DNA of 64,000 nt from Sipunculus nudus. Its lineage: Eukaryota; Annelida; Sipuncula; Golfingiida; Sipunculidae. Below the pieces are notes generated by a model. The model had not been told where the DNA came from. It ran no database searches and saw only the letters and a program-made list of their open reading frames with translations. The stretch covers positions 4,117,579-4,181,578 of the forward strand of contig CM049307.1 in assembly GCA_026874595.1 (NCBI GenBank). Reading direction: 5' to 3'. This document shows, piece by piece, positions 31,301-40,535 of this stretch. Position 1 is the first letter of the stretch. Every line of letters begins with the position of its first letter. Made by a program: the position numbers and the translations under genes.

Positions 31301-34300
31301 TAATGTAGGTGGCATCATTGTTCATGCATATTAGCTTTAGTCTATCAAGACCCATAAGCACAACAAATCTGATGACAAACCAACCGGCCTTTCATGGGGA
31401 ATCTGGCAATTTGTGTGTATTTTGCATTATTTCTAGGTTGCTCAAACATACCCCAAAACTCTGAAATATAGTTCACTGTGACCCAATTTCAGGTTTCCAA
31501 GGAGATTTTCAAAGACCTCCCTGGATTTTAGGTTAGAAGGTTCCAGGTCCAATGTTTATGATTTGTGCCCTGCTTTGGTATCAAATTTTTAATTATGATT
31601 GGGGTGCTTATACGCCCAATAGCTTAGAGAATATGGGTAACAGAGACCTAAATTCAGCTTTCCATAGAGACTTTTCATGTACCTCTCTGGATGTAAAGTG
31701 AGAAGATTCTAGGTCTAGTTATCACGATTTGAGCCCTGTTAACAGATGACTGCATCTTTTAAGGTCTCAAAAATAGATAAAGAAATAGTTAAAAAACGAA
31801 AAAATACAGGTGGCACCACCAGTCTGCAGAAACTGATGAAAAACCCCATGATGAATATCCATGCAAAGAATCATGGTGATCAATGCATTAGTTGTTCAGA
31901 TACTTGAGCTTTTGTATCAAATTTTTCATTATTCTGGGGGGGGGGTATTCGGAGCCCCATAGCTTGAAGAATATGGGTACCAGGGATCTAAATCCAGGTT
32001 TCCAAGGAGACTTTTCATGGGCCTCCCTGCATGTCGAGACAAAAGATTCTAAGTCCAGCGGTTACGATTTATGCCCTGTTAACAGATGATTGCATTTTTA
32101 AAGGCCTCAAAAATAGAAAAAAAAATCGTAAAAATTAGAAAAATACAGGTGGCACCACCAATCCGCAGAAACTGATGAAAAACTCCATGATGAATATCCA
32201 TGCAAAGAATCAAGGTGATCAATGCATTAGTTATTCAGATACTTGAGCTTTTGTATCAAATTTTTCATTATTCTGGGGGGTACTTCGGAGCCCCATAGCT
32301 TGTAGAATATGGGTACCAGAGATCTAAATCCAGGTTTCCAAGGAGACTTTTCATGGGCCTCTCTGCATGTCGAGACAAAAGATTCTAAGTCCAGTGGTTA
32401 CGATTTGTGCCCTGTTAACAGATGACGGCATCTTTTAAGATCATAAAAATAGAGAGAAAAATTGTAAAATATCGAAAAATACAGGTGGGGCAAACATTCT
32501 GCAAAAACTGATGAAACACCCCATGATCAATGTCCAAGCAAAGAATCAAGGTAATCAATGCATTAGTTATTAAGATATTTGGTATTTTGTAAAAAATTTT
32601 TCATTATTCTGTAGGGTACTTTGGAGCCCCATAGCTTGAAGAATATGGGTACCAGAGATCTAAATCCAGGTTTCCAAGAAGACTTTTCATGGGCCTCCCT
32701 GCATGTCGAGACAAAATATTCTAAGTCCAGCGGTTACGATTTGTGCCCTGTTAACAGATGATTGCATTTTTAAAGGCCTCAAAAATAGAGAAAAAAATCG
32801 CAAAAATTGAAAAATACAGGTGGCGCCACCAGTCTGCAGAAACTGATGTAACACTCCATGATCAATGTCTATGCAAAGAATCATGGTGATCAATGCATTA
32901 GTTGTTCAGATATTTGAGCTTTTGTATCAAAATTTTCATTATTCGGGGGGTGGGGGGCTACTTTGGAGCCCCATAGCTTGAAGAATATGGGTAACAGAGA
33001 CCTAATTCCAGGTTTACAAGGAGATTCTTCATGGACCTCTCTGGATGTAAAGTAAGAAGATTTCATGTCCAGTGGTTACGATCCGTGCCTTGTTAACGGA
33101 CAGACGGCCGGACGGCCGGTAGACAAAGAGTGATCGCTATAGCTCAGATGACTTACAGTCAGCTGAGCTAAGAACAAGGTGGCGCCACCAGTCTGCGGGA
33201 ATTGATGAAACACTCCATGATCAATATCCATGCAAAGAATCATGGTGATCAATGCATTAGTTGTTCAGATACTGGAGTTTTTGTGTCTAATATATTTTAT
33301 TATTCTGGGGGATATTTTAGAGCCCAATAGCTTGAAGTTTATAGGTAACAGAGACCTAATTGTAGGTTTCCAAGGAGACTTTTCATGGGCCTCCCTGCCT
33401 GTCAAGAAAAAAGATTCTAAGTTCAGTCGTTACGATTTGTGCCCTGTTAACAGATCACTACATCTTTTAAGGTCTCAAAATTAGAGGAAAAAATCGTAAA
33501 AAAATTTAAAAAATACAGGTGGCGCCACCAGTCTGCAGAAACTGATGGTACTCTCCATGATCAATATCAATGCAATGAATCATGGTGATAAATGCATTAG
33601 TTGTTCAGATACTTGAGCTTTTGTATCAAATTTTTCATTATTCTGGGGGGGGGGGGGTACTGCGAAGCCCCATAGCTTAAAGAATATGGGTAACAGAGAC
33701 CTAATTCCAGGTTTCCAAGGAGATTTTTCATGGACCTCTTTGGGTGTAAAGTAAGAAGAGTCCAGGTCCAGCGGTTACGATTTGTCCGGACAGACGGCCG
33801 GATGGGATCCATGGGATATCTCATTCCAATAAAAAAAAGTTCATTGTTACCTAATTCTGTGAGTTAGGCATGTTCTTACTCGTTTTTAACACTTAGTAAA
33901 TCAGACATGCTGGTGTTTTGTGCTGAAAAAAAAAACATTTTTCATGTAACCCCCCGAAAATTAAACATTGCACATCATCTGTATATCTAGCATTGTTTCC
34001 ATGTAAATAATATAAGGAAAATCGGCCCAGTCAGTGTTGCGGACACAGGTTCCGGAATTTGAACATGTTGGACGGTCAATGTATGAAGTTCATACATTCG
34101 ATATGATATTTCAGTAATGTTTTTTCATGGATCTTTTTCTGAAATTGGGTATTCCGTGGGAGAGTGTTGGCGTAACCTAATATTCTTTATTTTCATTTTA
34201 ACCATATTTTATTCTTATTTCAGGGTTTACATGTTCAAATAGGAGTCCTGTAAACAAATTCTATACATTCTGTAAACGGAATGAGAGAGCATGCATCATT

Positions 34301-34792
34301 CACACATATGTATCTTCACCATGGAAAATTTGAAGAAAATCCATTTGATAAATTCTTCACAGCTGCAACAGACACATTCGCAAAAACACATAAATTAGAG
34401 CGAACTATGTCGACAGAATTTCTCATTGTCAAAGATCAGCTGTGCGTCATGAAACAGAAAAACCCATGCATTGTGATTTGGAAGAGACAATATGACAAAA
34501 ATTCGTTAATTCAACTAGTACAGTATTAGTACAAAATACGAGTTGGTTAATTATCCAAAAAATTTCATATAATCATAAGGAATGTGATATTAAACCGATG
34601 GGGGTATATCAGTGCTATCTATCAAAAATTACGTGAACTAAGAACGTTTATAATGATATAAATAGTTTTGTTAATGTGTTACGTTTTTGTATCAAAGTGT
34701 TACGTTAGTGTTATTTCTGTTAAGACACCAACGAAGGTCCTCAGATCATGGCCATTAAAAGAATGATCGACCGGTTGACGGGTGACTGGTGA
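1..34792 (+). CDS. PHB-depolymerase-like esterase (C-terminal part of a spliced gene, seven exons)
   Basis: Host gene reassembled from exons 1-48, 3935-4045, 6307-6339, 28457-28568, 28989-29031, 29969-30123 and 34725-34792 (stop TGA 34790-34792). Every exon has AG/GT borders and phases match at all six junctions. The order of recognisable family blocks is: AEHG then PTVNNG (catalytic-His region), a block with NYINRCNYDGAYEAMNHI, the micro-exon, QSDFF, then DTIGYIYIPSGC, then CGLHVALHGC (oxyanion-hole type), NNIIILYPQA, NPQGCWDWWGYT, and a C-terminal helix with GPQIMAIKRMIDRL. These blocks are typical of poly(3-hydroxybutyrate) depolymerase-like alpha/beta hydrolases. His before the HGC block is the order of type 2, circularly permuted, catalytic domains. 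The lipase-box Ser and the Asp must lie upstream of the window. The substrate in an animal is unknown; hydrolysis of polyester or short esters is inference. About 190 residues are in the window. Confidence 0.85.
49..3934 (+). other. Intron of the esterase gene
   Basis: Bounded by gtgagt at 49 and a pyrimidine-rich acceptor ending ttatttag at 3934. It contains an imperfect direct repeat (about 1049-1150 and 1210-1312, sharing gagcgataatggg) and a block of degenerate dispersed repeat at about 1490-2780. Nothing coding is recognisable. Short ORFs at 343-666 (-) and 2829-3114 (+) show no family resemblance. Confidence 0.7.
1490..2780 (+). repeat. Degenerate dispersed repeat with internal caggtttccaagga units
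   Basis: At least four diverged copies of a unit containing 'caggtttccaaggacact' and 'atttgtgccct' lie head to tail. The block ends with 'acagtcagctgagctaa' near 2760. The same vocabulary recurs at 31.1-33.8 kb, so this is an interspersed non-autonomous element family rather than a local duplication. Confidence 0.7.
3935..4045 (+). CDS. PHB-depolymerase-like gene, exon with the PTVNNG and CNYDGAYEAMNHI block
   Basis: 111 nt, exactly 37 codons, phase 0 at both ends. The acceptor is ttatttag and the donor CAG|gttaga. The peptide begins PTVNNGVPC and ends NHIHGGLQ. The Cys-Gly/Asn-Tyr-Asp-Gly-Ala pattern followed by a helix ending in 'HI.G.L' is characteristic of PHB-depolymerase-like esterases directly after the catalytic His. 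Confidence 0.85.
4351..4405. repeat. (AAT)n microsatellite
   Basis: Almost uninterrupted ataata repeats over about 55 bases, broken once by 'gataaa'. Confidence 0.9.
5133..5155. repeat. Poly-C tract
   Basis: A run of about 20 C with one preceding T interruption. It is likely length-variable and error-prone in assembly. Confidence 0.8.
6307..6339 (+). CDS. PHB-depolymerase-like gene, 33-nt micro-exon
   Basis: Bounded by a pyrimidine-containing acceptor ending ttacag and a strong donor gtaaga. It encodes 11 residues, RPTGTVTLGGQ, in phase 0/0. It bridges the GGLQ end of the previous exon and the FTQFRQSDFF start of the next, where the family has a short G-x-L-x-x-F-x-Q linker. Recognition rests on splice sites, phase and position rather than on length. 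Confidence 0.7.
6655..6990. repeat. Imperfect direct repeat, probably LINE 3'-UTR sequence
   Basis: Two copies about 150 bp apart share 'gccattaacaca' and 'gcatacctac' (near 6757 and 6918). They lie directly downstream, on the - strand, of the LINE coding remnant, consistent with tandem repeats in its 3' untranslated region. Assignment to the LINE is inference. Confidence 0.45.
7105..7830 (-). pseudogene. LINE retrotransposon ORF2 C-terminal remnant, frameshifted
   Basis: The - strand reads as the extreme C-terminus of a non-LTR reverse-transcriptase polyprotein. In one frame (from 7828) come NWVSQVRTLLF, QNWHGDIDLCSKL and NKKHRTTLAKL. In another frame, after a break near 7310, come GRHNNISREERFCKYC and a CCHC-like pattern (C-x2-C, then H-x4-C within EDEAHLMQECKLYHDLRLKY). 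The arrangement is typical of the post-RT region of Jockey/CR1-group elements common in molluscs. The reverse-transcriptase core and endonuclease are missing, so it is 5'-truncated and dead. Confidence 0.75.
7976..28195. repeat. Giant minisatellite, 81-bp unit, about 250 copies
   Basis: Unit of 81 bp containing 'ctcctaattactcgcac', 'actactagtactactactgc' and 'tctactacgccgacagctac'. Variants include 75-bp units lacking 'gctact' and longer units with extra 'actactagtactactactgct' segments. Because 81 is a multiple of 3, one + frame reads as a Thr-rich 27-residue repeat. The opposite strand reads as a hydrophobic Val-rich repeat that stays open for up to 9.4 kb. ATG codons on the + strand arise only where the unit's acg mutates to atg. 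The long - strand ORFs have no ATG and begin at GTG. I treat these ORFs as by-products. Confidence 0.95.
14400..17060. repeat. Higher-order repeat inside the minisatellite (about 1.36-kb period)
   Basis: The same ordered series of variant units appears twice. The 'taatagt' variant at 14422 recurs at 15781 (1,359 bp apart), followed in both copies by 'accagtaccac', a 'cttattactcgc' unit, an 'aaatactcgaactattact' unit and the atg-containing unit (14980 and 16339). Similar long-range copies occur later: 'cagcttcaaata' near 21.31, 25.93 and 27.30 kb. Confidence 0.85.
28196..28387. repeat. Degenerate ACT-rich edge of the array
   Basis: Trinucleotide ACT-rich sequence without the 81-bp unit structure, grading into unique DNA at about 28,388. 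It is probably the ancestral simple repeat from which the unit grew, or decayed edge units. Confidence 0.6.
28457..28568 (+). CDS. PHB-depolymerase-like gene, exon with QSDFF and DTIGYIYIPSGC
   Basis: 112 nt. The acceptor is ttggttacag and the donor C|gtaagt. The peptide contains FTQFRQSDFF, then SAMDTIGYIYIPSGC. The 'F-x-Q-x-x-F' and 'GY-x-Y-x-P-x-x-C' blocks precede the oxyanion strand in this family. It ends in phase 1 (one base of a Pro codon), matching the next exon. Confidence 0.88.
28569..28988 (+). other. Short intron of the esterase gene
   Basis: From gtaagt at 28569 to gttgcag at 28988. It contains a CA/CCACAC-rich stretch near 28,585-28,620 and otherwise nothing recognisable. Confidence 0.85.
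28989..29031 (+). CDS. PHB-depolymerase-like gene, 43-nt exon with the oxyanion-hole motif
   Basis: Encodes (P)CGLHVALHGCAQG(R). The L-H-x-A-x-H-G-C block is the oxyanion-hole strand of PHB depolymerases. The acceptor is tgttgcag, the donor gtaaat. It enters in phase 1 and leaves in phase 2, both matching the neighbours. Confidence 0.9.
29032..29968 (+). other. Intron of the esterase gene
   Basis: From gtaaat at 29032 to ccattcag at 29968. Unique AT-rich sequence; nothing recognised. Confidence 0.8.
29969..30123 (+). CDS. PHB-depolymerase-like gene, exon with NNIIILYPQA and GCWDWWGYT
   Basis: 155 nt, 51 complete codons plus split codons at each end. Contains TFIGEAYVRQSGYNEV, NNIIILYPQA and NPQGCWDWWGYT, the most conserved signature of this esterase family. 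The acceptor is ccattcag and the donor CATG|gtgagt, phase 1 out, joined correctly by the final exon. Confidence 0.93.
30060..30560. repeat. Degenerate tandem copies of an exon end plus splice donor
   Basis: The exon tail from about 30077 (gtaaaccctcaagg to gtgagtatgac) and the first intron bases recur three times downstream. Copies begin at about 30206, 30330 and 30451 with a period of roughly 121-129 bp, and a fragment lies near 30563. The copies keep 'ggactgg' and 'ggatac' but lost several bases (for example gctgggactgg became acttggactgg), so they are not intact exons. Confidence 0.85.
30124..34724 (+). other. Last intron of the esterase gene
   Basis: From gtgagt at 30124 to tctgttaag at 34724. 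Contains the exon-tail duplications, then a block of about 340-bp tandem repeats at 31.1-33.8 kb. A short + ORF at 34281-34529 has no recognised relatives. Confidence 0.75.
31129..33810. repeat. Non-autonomous repeat element with inverted ends and about 340-bp internal tandem units
   Basis: The left edge (31129-31190) reads 'gtcatctgagctatagcgat'. Its inverted complement, 'atcgctatagctcagatgac', occurs at about 33134-33153 after 'agacaaagagtg', giving inverted ends of about 50-60 bp. Inside are about six copies of a 335-360-bp unit starting 'caggtggc(a/g)ccaccagtctgc' (about 31807, 32146, 32485, 32817, 33177, 33517), each with a G-run and 'caggtttccaaggaga'. Two units continue beyond the right inverted end, so the array and the element boundaries do not coincide. 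No coding capacity. Confidence 0.75.
34725..34792 (+). CDS. PHB-depolymerase-like gene, terminal exon
   Basis: Joined to the previous exon it completes an Asp codon, then TNEGPQIMAIKRMIDRL, then TGDW and a TGA stop. A short helix with 'G-P-Q-x-x-A-I-x-x-M-I-x-x-L' right after the WWGY block is the family's normal C-terminus. The acceptor tctgttaag is weak but the phase fits exactly. Confidence 0.85.
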
Positions 34793-34836
34793 CGGGCAGA
34801 GACGAATGTAAAACCCGAGGAGGTGCAGTTGACTGA

Positions 34837-34842
34837 AATAAA
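34837..34842 (+). terminator. Polyadenylation signal AATAAA
   Basis: AATAAA lies 45 bp after the esterase stop codon, in the expected place for a short 3' UTR. Confidence 0.65.
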
Positions 34843-34969
34843 GGATCCCAACGTTCAAACTGTTCTGGTTGTTTCTTAAGGTTGAATTTTATCTTTACAA
34901 ATAACGTTTACATTCCTGGTGCTATGTGGTGTTGTGTTATGAAACAACAATAGAAAAGACTCACAATTA

Positions 34970-35735
34970 TTTTATCATCCAATGACAGACCTGACTGTGG
35001 TCCTGGTCACTTTTCTCCCAAGAAAAAGGCCTCCCGAGACATCGTCTTCTAAAAAATAGACCTTGAAATCCTAATATTGTACCTCCCAAGACAAAACTGA
35101 GGCCCTGTGATTTATCTTCAAAGATTAGATAAAACCTAGGTCCTACTACATCCAAGAATAAAACGAGGTCTTGACATTCAATCTTCCTTGAAAAGACCAG
35201 ACATTTCATACTCCAAGAACAGACAAGACCAAATTCTTGATATTTTACATTCCAAGAACAGACAAGACTGCGGTGTTAATATTTTACCTAAAAAGAACAC
35301 ACCAGGCTTGGGTCTTAATAGTTTATCTAACAACCACAGACCAGACTGCGGTCTTAATAGTTTACCTTACAAGAACAGACCAGACTGCGGTCTTAATAAT
35401 TTACCTTACAAGAACAGACCAGACTGCGGTCTTAATAATTTACCTTACAAGAACAGACCAGACTGCGGTCTTAATAGTTTACCTAACAAGAACAAACCAG
35501 ACTGCGATCTTAATATTTTACCTTACAAGAACAGACCAGACTGCGGTCTTAATATTTTATATCACAACCACAGACCAGACTGAGGCCCTGATATTTTAAT
35601 TTACAAGAACAGACTAAACTGCGGTCTTGTTATTTTACATTACAAGAACAGACTGAGGTGTTACTATTTTACATTACAACAACAAACCCGACGGAGGTCT
35701 CAATTTTACTTTAAAACAACAGAACAGACTGAGGT
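34970..35735. repeat. 39-bp minisatellite
   Basis: Unit 'aagaacagaccagactgcgg' + 'tcttaatagtttaccttac'. Central copies (35,340-35,580) are nearly identical and the flanks degenerate. The unit is a multiple of 3, so it leaves open frames. It starts 130 bp after the poly(A) signal. Confidence 0.9.
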
Positions 35736-35754
35736 CCTGACATTTTACCCACGA

Positions 35755-36010
35755 GTTTGAAGATACCCATCCAAGCCCGCGGTCTGACATTTCCATCCAA
35801 GCCAACGGTTTGAACATACCTATCCGAGCTCACGATTTGAACATACCCATCGAAGCCCACGGTTTGAACATACCCTTCCAAACTCACGATTTGAACATGC
35901 CCACCCAAGCTCACGATTTGAACATACCCATCAAAGCCCAGTGTTTAGACAGTTTGACTCTGCCCATTCAAGACCACGGTTTGAGCATAACTTTCCAGGC
36001 CCACGGTTTA
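35755..36010. repeat. 27-bp minisatellite
   Basis: About nine copies of a unit like 'cccatccaagctcacgattt' + 'gaacata'. It abuts the 39-bp array, and again the unit length is a multiple of 3. Confidence 0.85.
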
Positions 36011-36289
36011 ACATATGTAACGTTTATTTTAATTCATTTAGCTATATGAGGATGTTATGTTTAAGATATTAAGATATATGAATACTAAACAACATTTCGG
36101 ATTCCAGAATGGACTGAATTAAGTTTCCTGGTCAGAAGCCATTTTTTTAAATATTAAATAGGGAAACTTCGCGAAATATATCAGTTGGTTTGATGGTGAG
36201 ATAGGTAAGTAAACACTGCCAGACTTTTTCAGATGGAAGTTCAGGATAACTTTCCAAAGTCATAAATAACTCCGTCCCAACAGATGCAC

Positions 36290-36460
36290 AGATCATTAGA
36301 GGAGATCCATAAATCAGTGTAGATAACAACAATTTATTATTTTTATAATGTTCTGTAGGAAATAATATCGAATACATGTATCATTCAAATCACAGGAGAT
36401 CCATAAATCACAGTGTAGATAGCAACAATTTATTTATTTCTTATGATGTTCTGCTGTAAT
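36290..36460. repeat. Short direct repeat, about 100 bp apart
   Basis: 'aggagatccataaatca' followed by 'gtgtagata' and 'caacaatttatt' occurs at about 36298 and 36393. No coding content. Confidence 0.7.
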
Positions 36461-37185
36461 GGAATACTGAATACAAATGTATCGCTCAGATCACATTAAT
36501 ATTCGATATTCAAATGTGAATATCACAACAACCAAAAAAAAAATTAATAGTGACATTCGATATTCGCATGCGAATTGCGCGGTTGCTGGCGGGGGAGGGG
36601 TTGGATGGCAGGCTCATATGTGTTGGGATAGCGACAGCAGAGGGACACATTTTTAGTCCGGAGTGTCTGTTGCGCCAGTCAAATAACGTGTTGTACTCAA
36701 GGAAGATGAAGGCGACCGTTCAAATCGTTTTAATAGCGTTCTAGTGAGGGACCTAAGTGCACATACAGCCCATAAAAGTGCACTTCCGGATAAAACTTTG
36801 GCTTTTTGCTCAGAAATAATTTATACCATAAGGAATAAAAATAATGATGGAAGCACTTCCGCTTCCCCCTCTGGCAGCCATTTTGGGCAAATCCAATATG
36901 GTTGCCATCGGCATAGAGATAAAGGCATAATTCTGTGTAAAGCGGTTGGTATACTTTGATTTTTGTATGAAAGATTATTTTTCCAAGGTCCTGATTTTTA
37001 TTGTTGGAGTTTTATACATGTCTCCAGGTTGAAGGCAATGTCATTCTGGTCAAGGTCAAGGTAAATAACCACCAAAAGCGTCATTCTAAAGCAGTTTTTG
37101 CACCCCTTGACAGGTACCTACTTTTTTTACATAAAACAGCATTAAATTTGAGTGATAAAATTTCACACCTACTTGCACTACACTA

Positions 37186-37200
37186 TATATATAAATATAA

Positions 37201-37257
<57 letters not shown>
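37186..37257. repeat. (TA)n / (AAATAT)n microsatellite
   Basis: Alternating TA run of about 45 bases preceded by four 'aaatat' units. Confidence 0.95.
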
Positions 37258-37259
<2 letters not shown>

Positions 37260-37972
37260 AGAAATATTCAATTCAAGAGACGTTAATTCAATTCCTTATT
37301 TAAATAGTTTCATTACTGACACAACAGTTCTTACATTGGCAGAGAGGTGTACAGTTTACATAGGCATCACACTAACATTAATTTTAAAAGTGGGATAACT
37401 TTTTTCATTGTTTTAGATTTGTGGAAAGCATATCACATACATTACTTAAAGGTGCCCATTTACTTACCTTTGGAAAAAGAATTTATGTGATTTATGTCTT
37501 CCTCTGTGTATAAATTAATTATCTAATTGTAATTCTGGTTATGAAAAGTTCTCATAAGGCCTCCGTGAATATTTAATTCGCTTCTCAACAACATGTTGAT
37601 CAACAACAACAATGTTGACAAACGGGAAAAACCTGTAACCAAAGGTGGTATGTCGCCTATATGCCAAGGTCTAAAGGTTACTTGCTGCAAAACGCCATTT
37701 GCAAAGCTCTGGCATGTCTGACTTGCTGCCAGACGCCCTTGTTCAAATTGTTTTAAATATTTTGTCGGGCTCCAACATATTAACGCGTTGATAAACACAA
37801 AACAAGGAAGGAAGATGTGGTAACGCAACCTGTGTAGGAATAAAACAATGGCAGTGGATAAAACATCTCTGGCCCTAGAGAATCAATAAATGAATGTGCC
37901 GGTGTATATCGGTAAGATTTTTCAGTGCTAAATTTTATCCACTGTTCCTGAGCCCCAGATGTTCAAATATGC

Positions 37973-39008
37973 TTATACCAAAACAATTACGTCATAATCT
38001 GCACTTTGAAACAATACCTTTAAATGCGCTTGTTGGGAAGCATCAGCAAGGTGAAGTAGCATTCTTCCGTCAGCTATCTCGTTGTTACAGGATGAGATAT
38101 TCTGGATATAATTTTTGGGTGTTCCATGCATTTCATTGACAATCACAAGAATATCTCTCCTGGAGTAGAGGACTACAGAGAACATTCTTGCTGGTTAGCC
38201 AACAACTGCATTTCTCAGAAAACAGCAGATATAAACTATGTCATGACGGTTTTGTAGAAATAGTTTCCAGCTGGTGGTTATTGGAGTTGTTTCCTTGACT
38301 CCAGTGTGCGTTATTATGACGTCAGATCCTCGCTCTTCTTAAACTTTCAGAAAATCTTCTGAGTAGGTATTCCACATTATATCCAACTGCTGAATGCCAC
38401 CCTGAATGGTAGAAGATATGAAGTCAGCATCTTCTTTGATTGCATTGACAGAAATAACTGAGTTATCCAAGAGGCAGAAGTTTCTGCATAGAAACTTTGC
38501 TGATTCTCTTTGACTCAAGTGGTTTTGCAAATGTAGGGACATTGTTCCTCTCAATCGTAACATCAATAGAGCCATTGGTAAGACGGTCCCTTACATAAGT
38601 ACTATGGCCTTGACCTTTATTGATTGAGATTTGATTCTTCAAAATTTGTGTTTTGTCACATATGATTTGATTCCTTAAAACATGTGTCAAGCTCTCCCAT
38701 GCAAACAGGACTCTGCAACACAATATTCATGAAAATGAGCAAGGCCTCCAGAACATGCGATTTTAAAATATCCCGACTAAAAGTGGCCTTCCAAAGGTTT
38801 CTGGTCTAGCAAAATCTATTTGAGGTGGAATATGGCTGCTTGGATGATCATACGGGCATCTCATCTCCCACAAAATTCTACTTTCTAACTCAGTCTTGAT
38901 TGTTTCTCTTTCAGTTTTCAGCATATCATGTTTGAATGCCATATCCTTTAGTTCATTCAATGGATGAACAACATTTGACCCTACAATATATGCAGCGAAC
39001 TTTGCCAA
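37973..39008 (-). pseudogene. Degenerate coding remnants inside the 4.4-kb element, product unrecognised
   Basis: Adjacent - strand frames at 38763-39008, 38463-38723, 38339-38575 and 37973-38185 give protein-like stretches (for example KFAAYIVGSNVVHPLNELKD, GQGHSTYVRDRLTNGSIDVT, LLDNSVISVNAIKEDADFIS). They are separated by stops and frame changes, as expected for a decayed gene read right to left. I do not recognise a transposase motif. It could be the element's own gene or captured host sequence. Confidence 0.4.
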
Positions 39009-40157
39009 GACAAGTGAATTGAGAGCATTATAGAACTGGCCTCACATTTGGAAGCAGAACCAGCTCAATCAACAGATCTAGCAGTGTTTTGCAGAGAAAC
39101 ATAACACTTACTTTAATAGAAGGCATCCATAGCATGTAAATCCAATGCATGGGCTAGTTTTGCAGGGAATCCAATGTTTCTCGTTTTTTAAGCCCAAATT
39201 TTGAAATTCCGTTCTACAGCATCAGATGAAGCTTTATGGAGAGCCTCTTCCCCCGTCCTTTTATTACATATCTTGCACGACAGCATGACTGTAGGTAGCG
39301 TTTAATTTTGATCTAATCTTTTTGGTATTTTTTATTACTCTGGTGCTTCACACATTCTCTTTAGTTTCAGTTCCGCTCTCGTCGCCATGGCATTATTGTA
39401 AACAGTTCTGCATCTTTTTAAATAAACAGCTTTGTTTGTAAACATAGTTGTGGCATCTAACACCTTCATTCCCTCTGGCAGACATTTAATTTTTAAAGTC
39501 TCTGAGAATCTGACTGTCCTCTTTTTCTGTCATCACAAAATTTAAATCTTGATTATCTGTGTAAAGGTACATAAAACAAGTGACAGTAATAACCATTTAC
39601 TAGTCAAACACACCAAAGAAGCTCAGAAACAAAAATAAAAACATGTATATATAGTCTAGTAAGGTGAACTGTGCAGATAACATCACCCTAAAATGATACA
39701 CTACATTTGTTCCGAAGTATGAGCTGTTTTAAATGCCTTCAGCTTTCGCTATGATACACCAACACAAACATTCCCAATCTGAAATTATTATCCAGCAGTA
39801 TCAAATGAAATGGGTTTCCATGGTTAAGGCAGTCATGTAGAAAAAAAAGTAACCGCAAGTTTACCCCTAATAAAGATCAGTACCTCTTGAATATCATTAC
39901 CCTAAATGGTTTGGCCACTGGAATACATGATTTACATTAACTATGTTGTATGTAGAATTCCCTAAGGCTGTGATCGTCATACGAAACAAATGTCCTAACT
40001 TTGTTAATAACGTCAGGAACCGGAAACTTTAGTCCTGTCAAGCTAACTGACAACGGCATACGTTATGCAGAAATGTGCTTTTAAATGTAGTTGGTGGCCA
40101 TCCTGAATTTGTCCATTCTTTTTAACTGAATATAACTAATAATGGAAGGGAGAGGGT

Positions 40158-40535
40158 CAGGGGCAGATCCAGGATTAAGGAAAAGGAAGGATCCAACCCA
40201 GGAGACCTAATGACAAAACCATGAAAAGGTCCTTTGGGCTAGAAAAGGGAAAAGGGAAAGGGGGTCCCAGGGGGCAAAATTGGTCTGAAACCCTTACAAA
40301 AGGTACAGTGGCTGAAAAATGGGAGTCCAGTCCTCCTGGACCTGGACCCCCCTCCCAGATCCGCTTCTGATGGTCTAACCGTGAAGACCTAAACAATGTC
40401 TTCTGGTTCTGAAACGAGGGTGTCCAAGTTGTAAAAGTTTGAAACTCTGAAAAAAAGGCTGTTGAGCCTCAAAGGGGGGGGGGGGGGGAGACGGGGGGGG
40501 GGTTGGTTCTCGACCCCAGGATCCGCCACTAGTAA
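40158..40535. mobile_element. Short MITE-like insertion within the 4.4-kb element
   Basis: Roughly inverted ends: 'aggggcagatccagga' at 40158 and 'ccaggatccgccact' at about 40518. Internal G/C runs and another 'cagatccgcttct' copy near 40355. The 'ggcggatccagg' terminus is common in invertebrate MITE-like repeats; the family is not identified. Confidence 0.4.

Noticed and set aside
34224-34365. Alternative terminal exon after ttatttcag at about 34223
   Set aside because: The acceptor is good but the peptide (GFTCSNRS...) does not resemble the family's C-terminus, whereas 34725-34792 does in the correct phase.
35188-36049. Repeat-encoded ORFs in the 39-bp and 27-bp arrays
   Set aside because: No start context, no flanking coding sequence, array degenerates at both ends.
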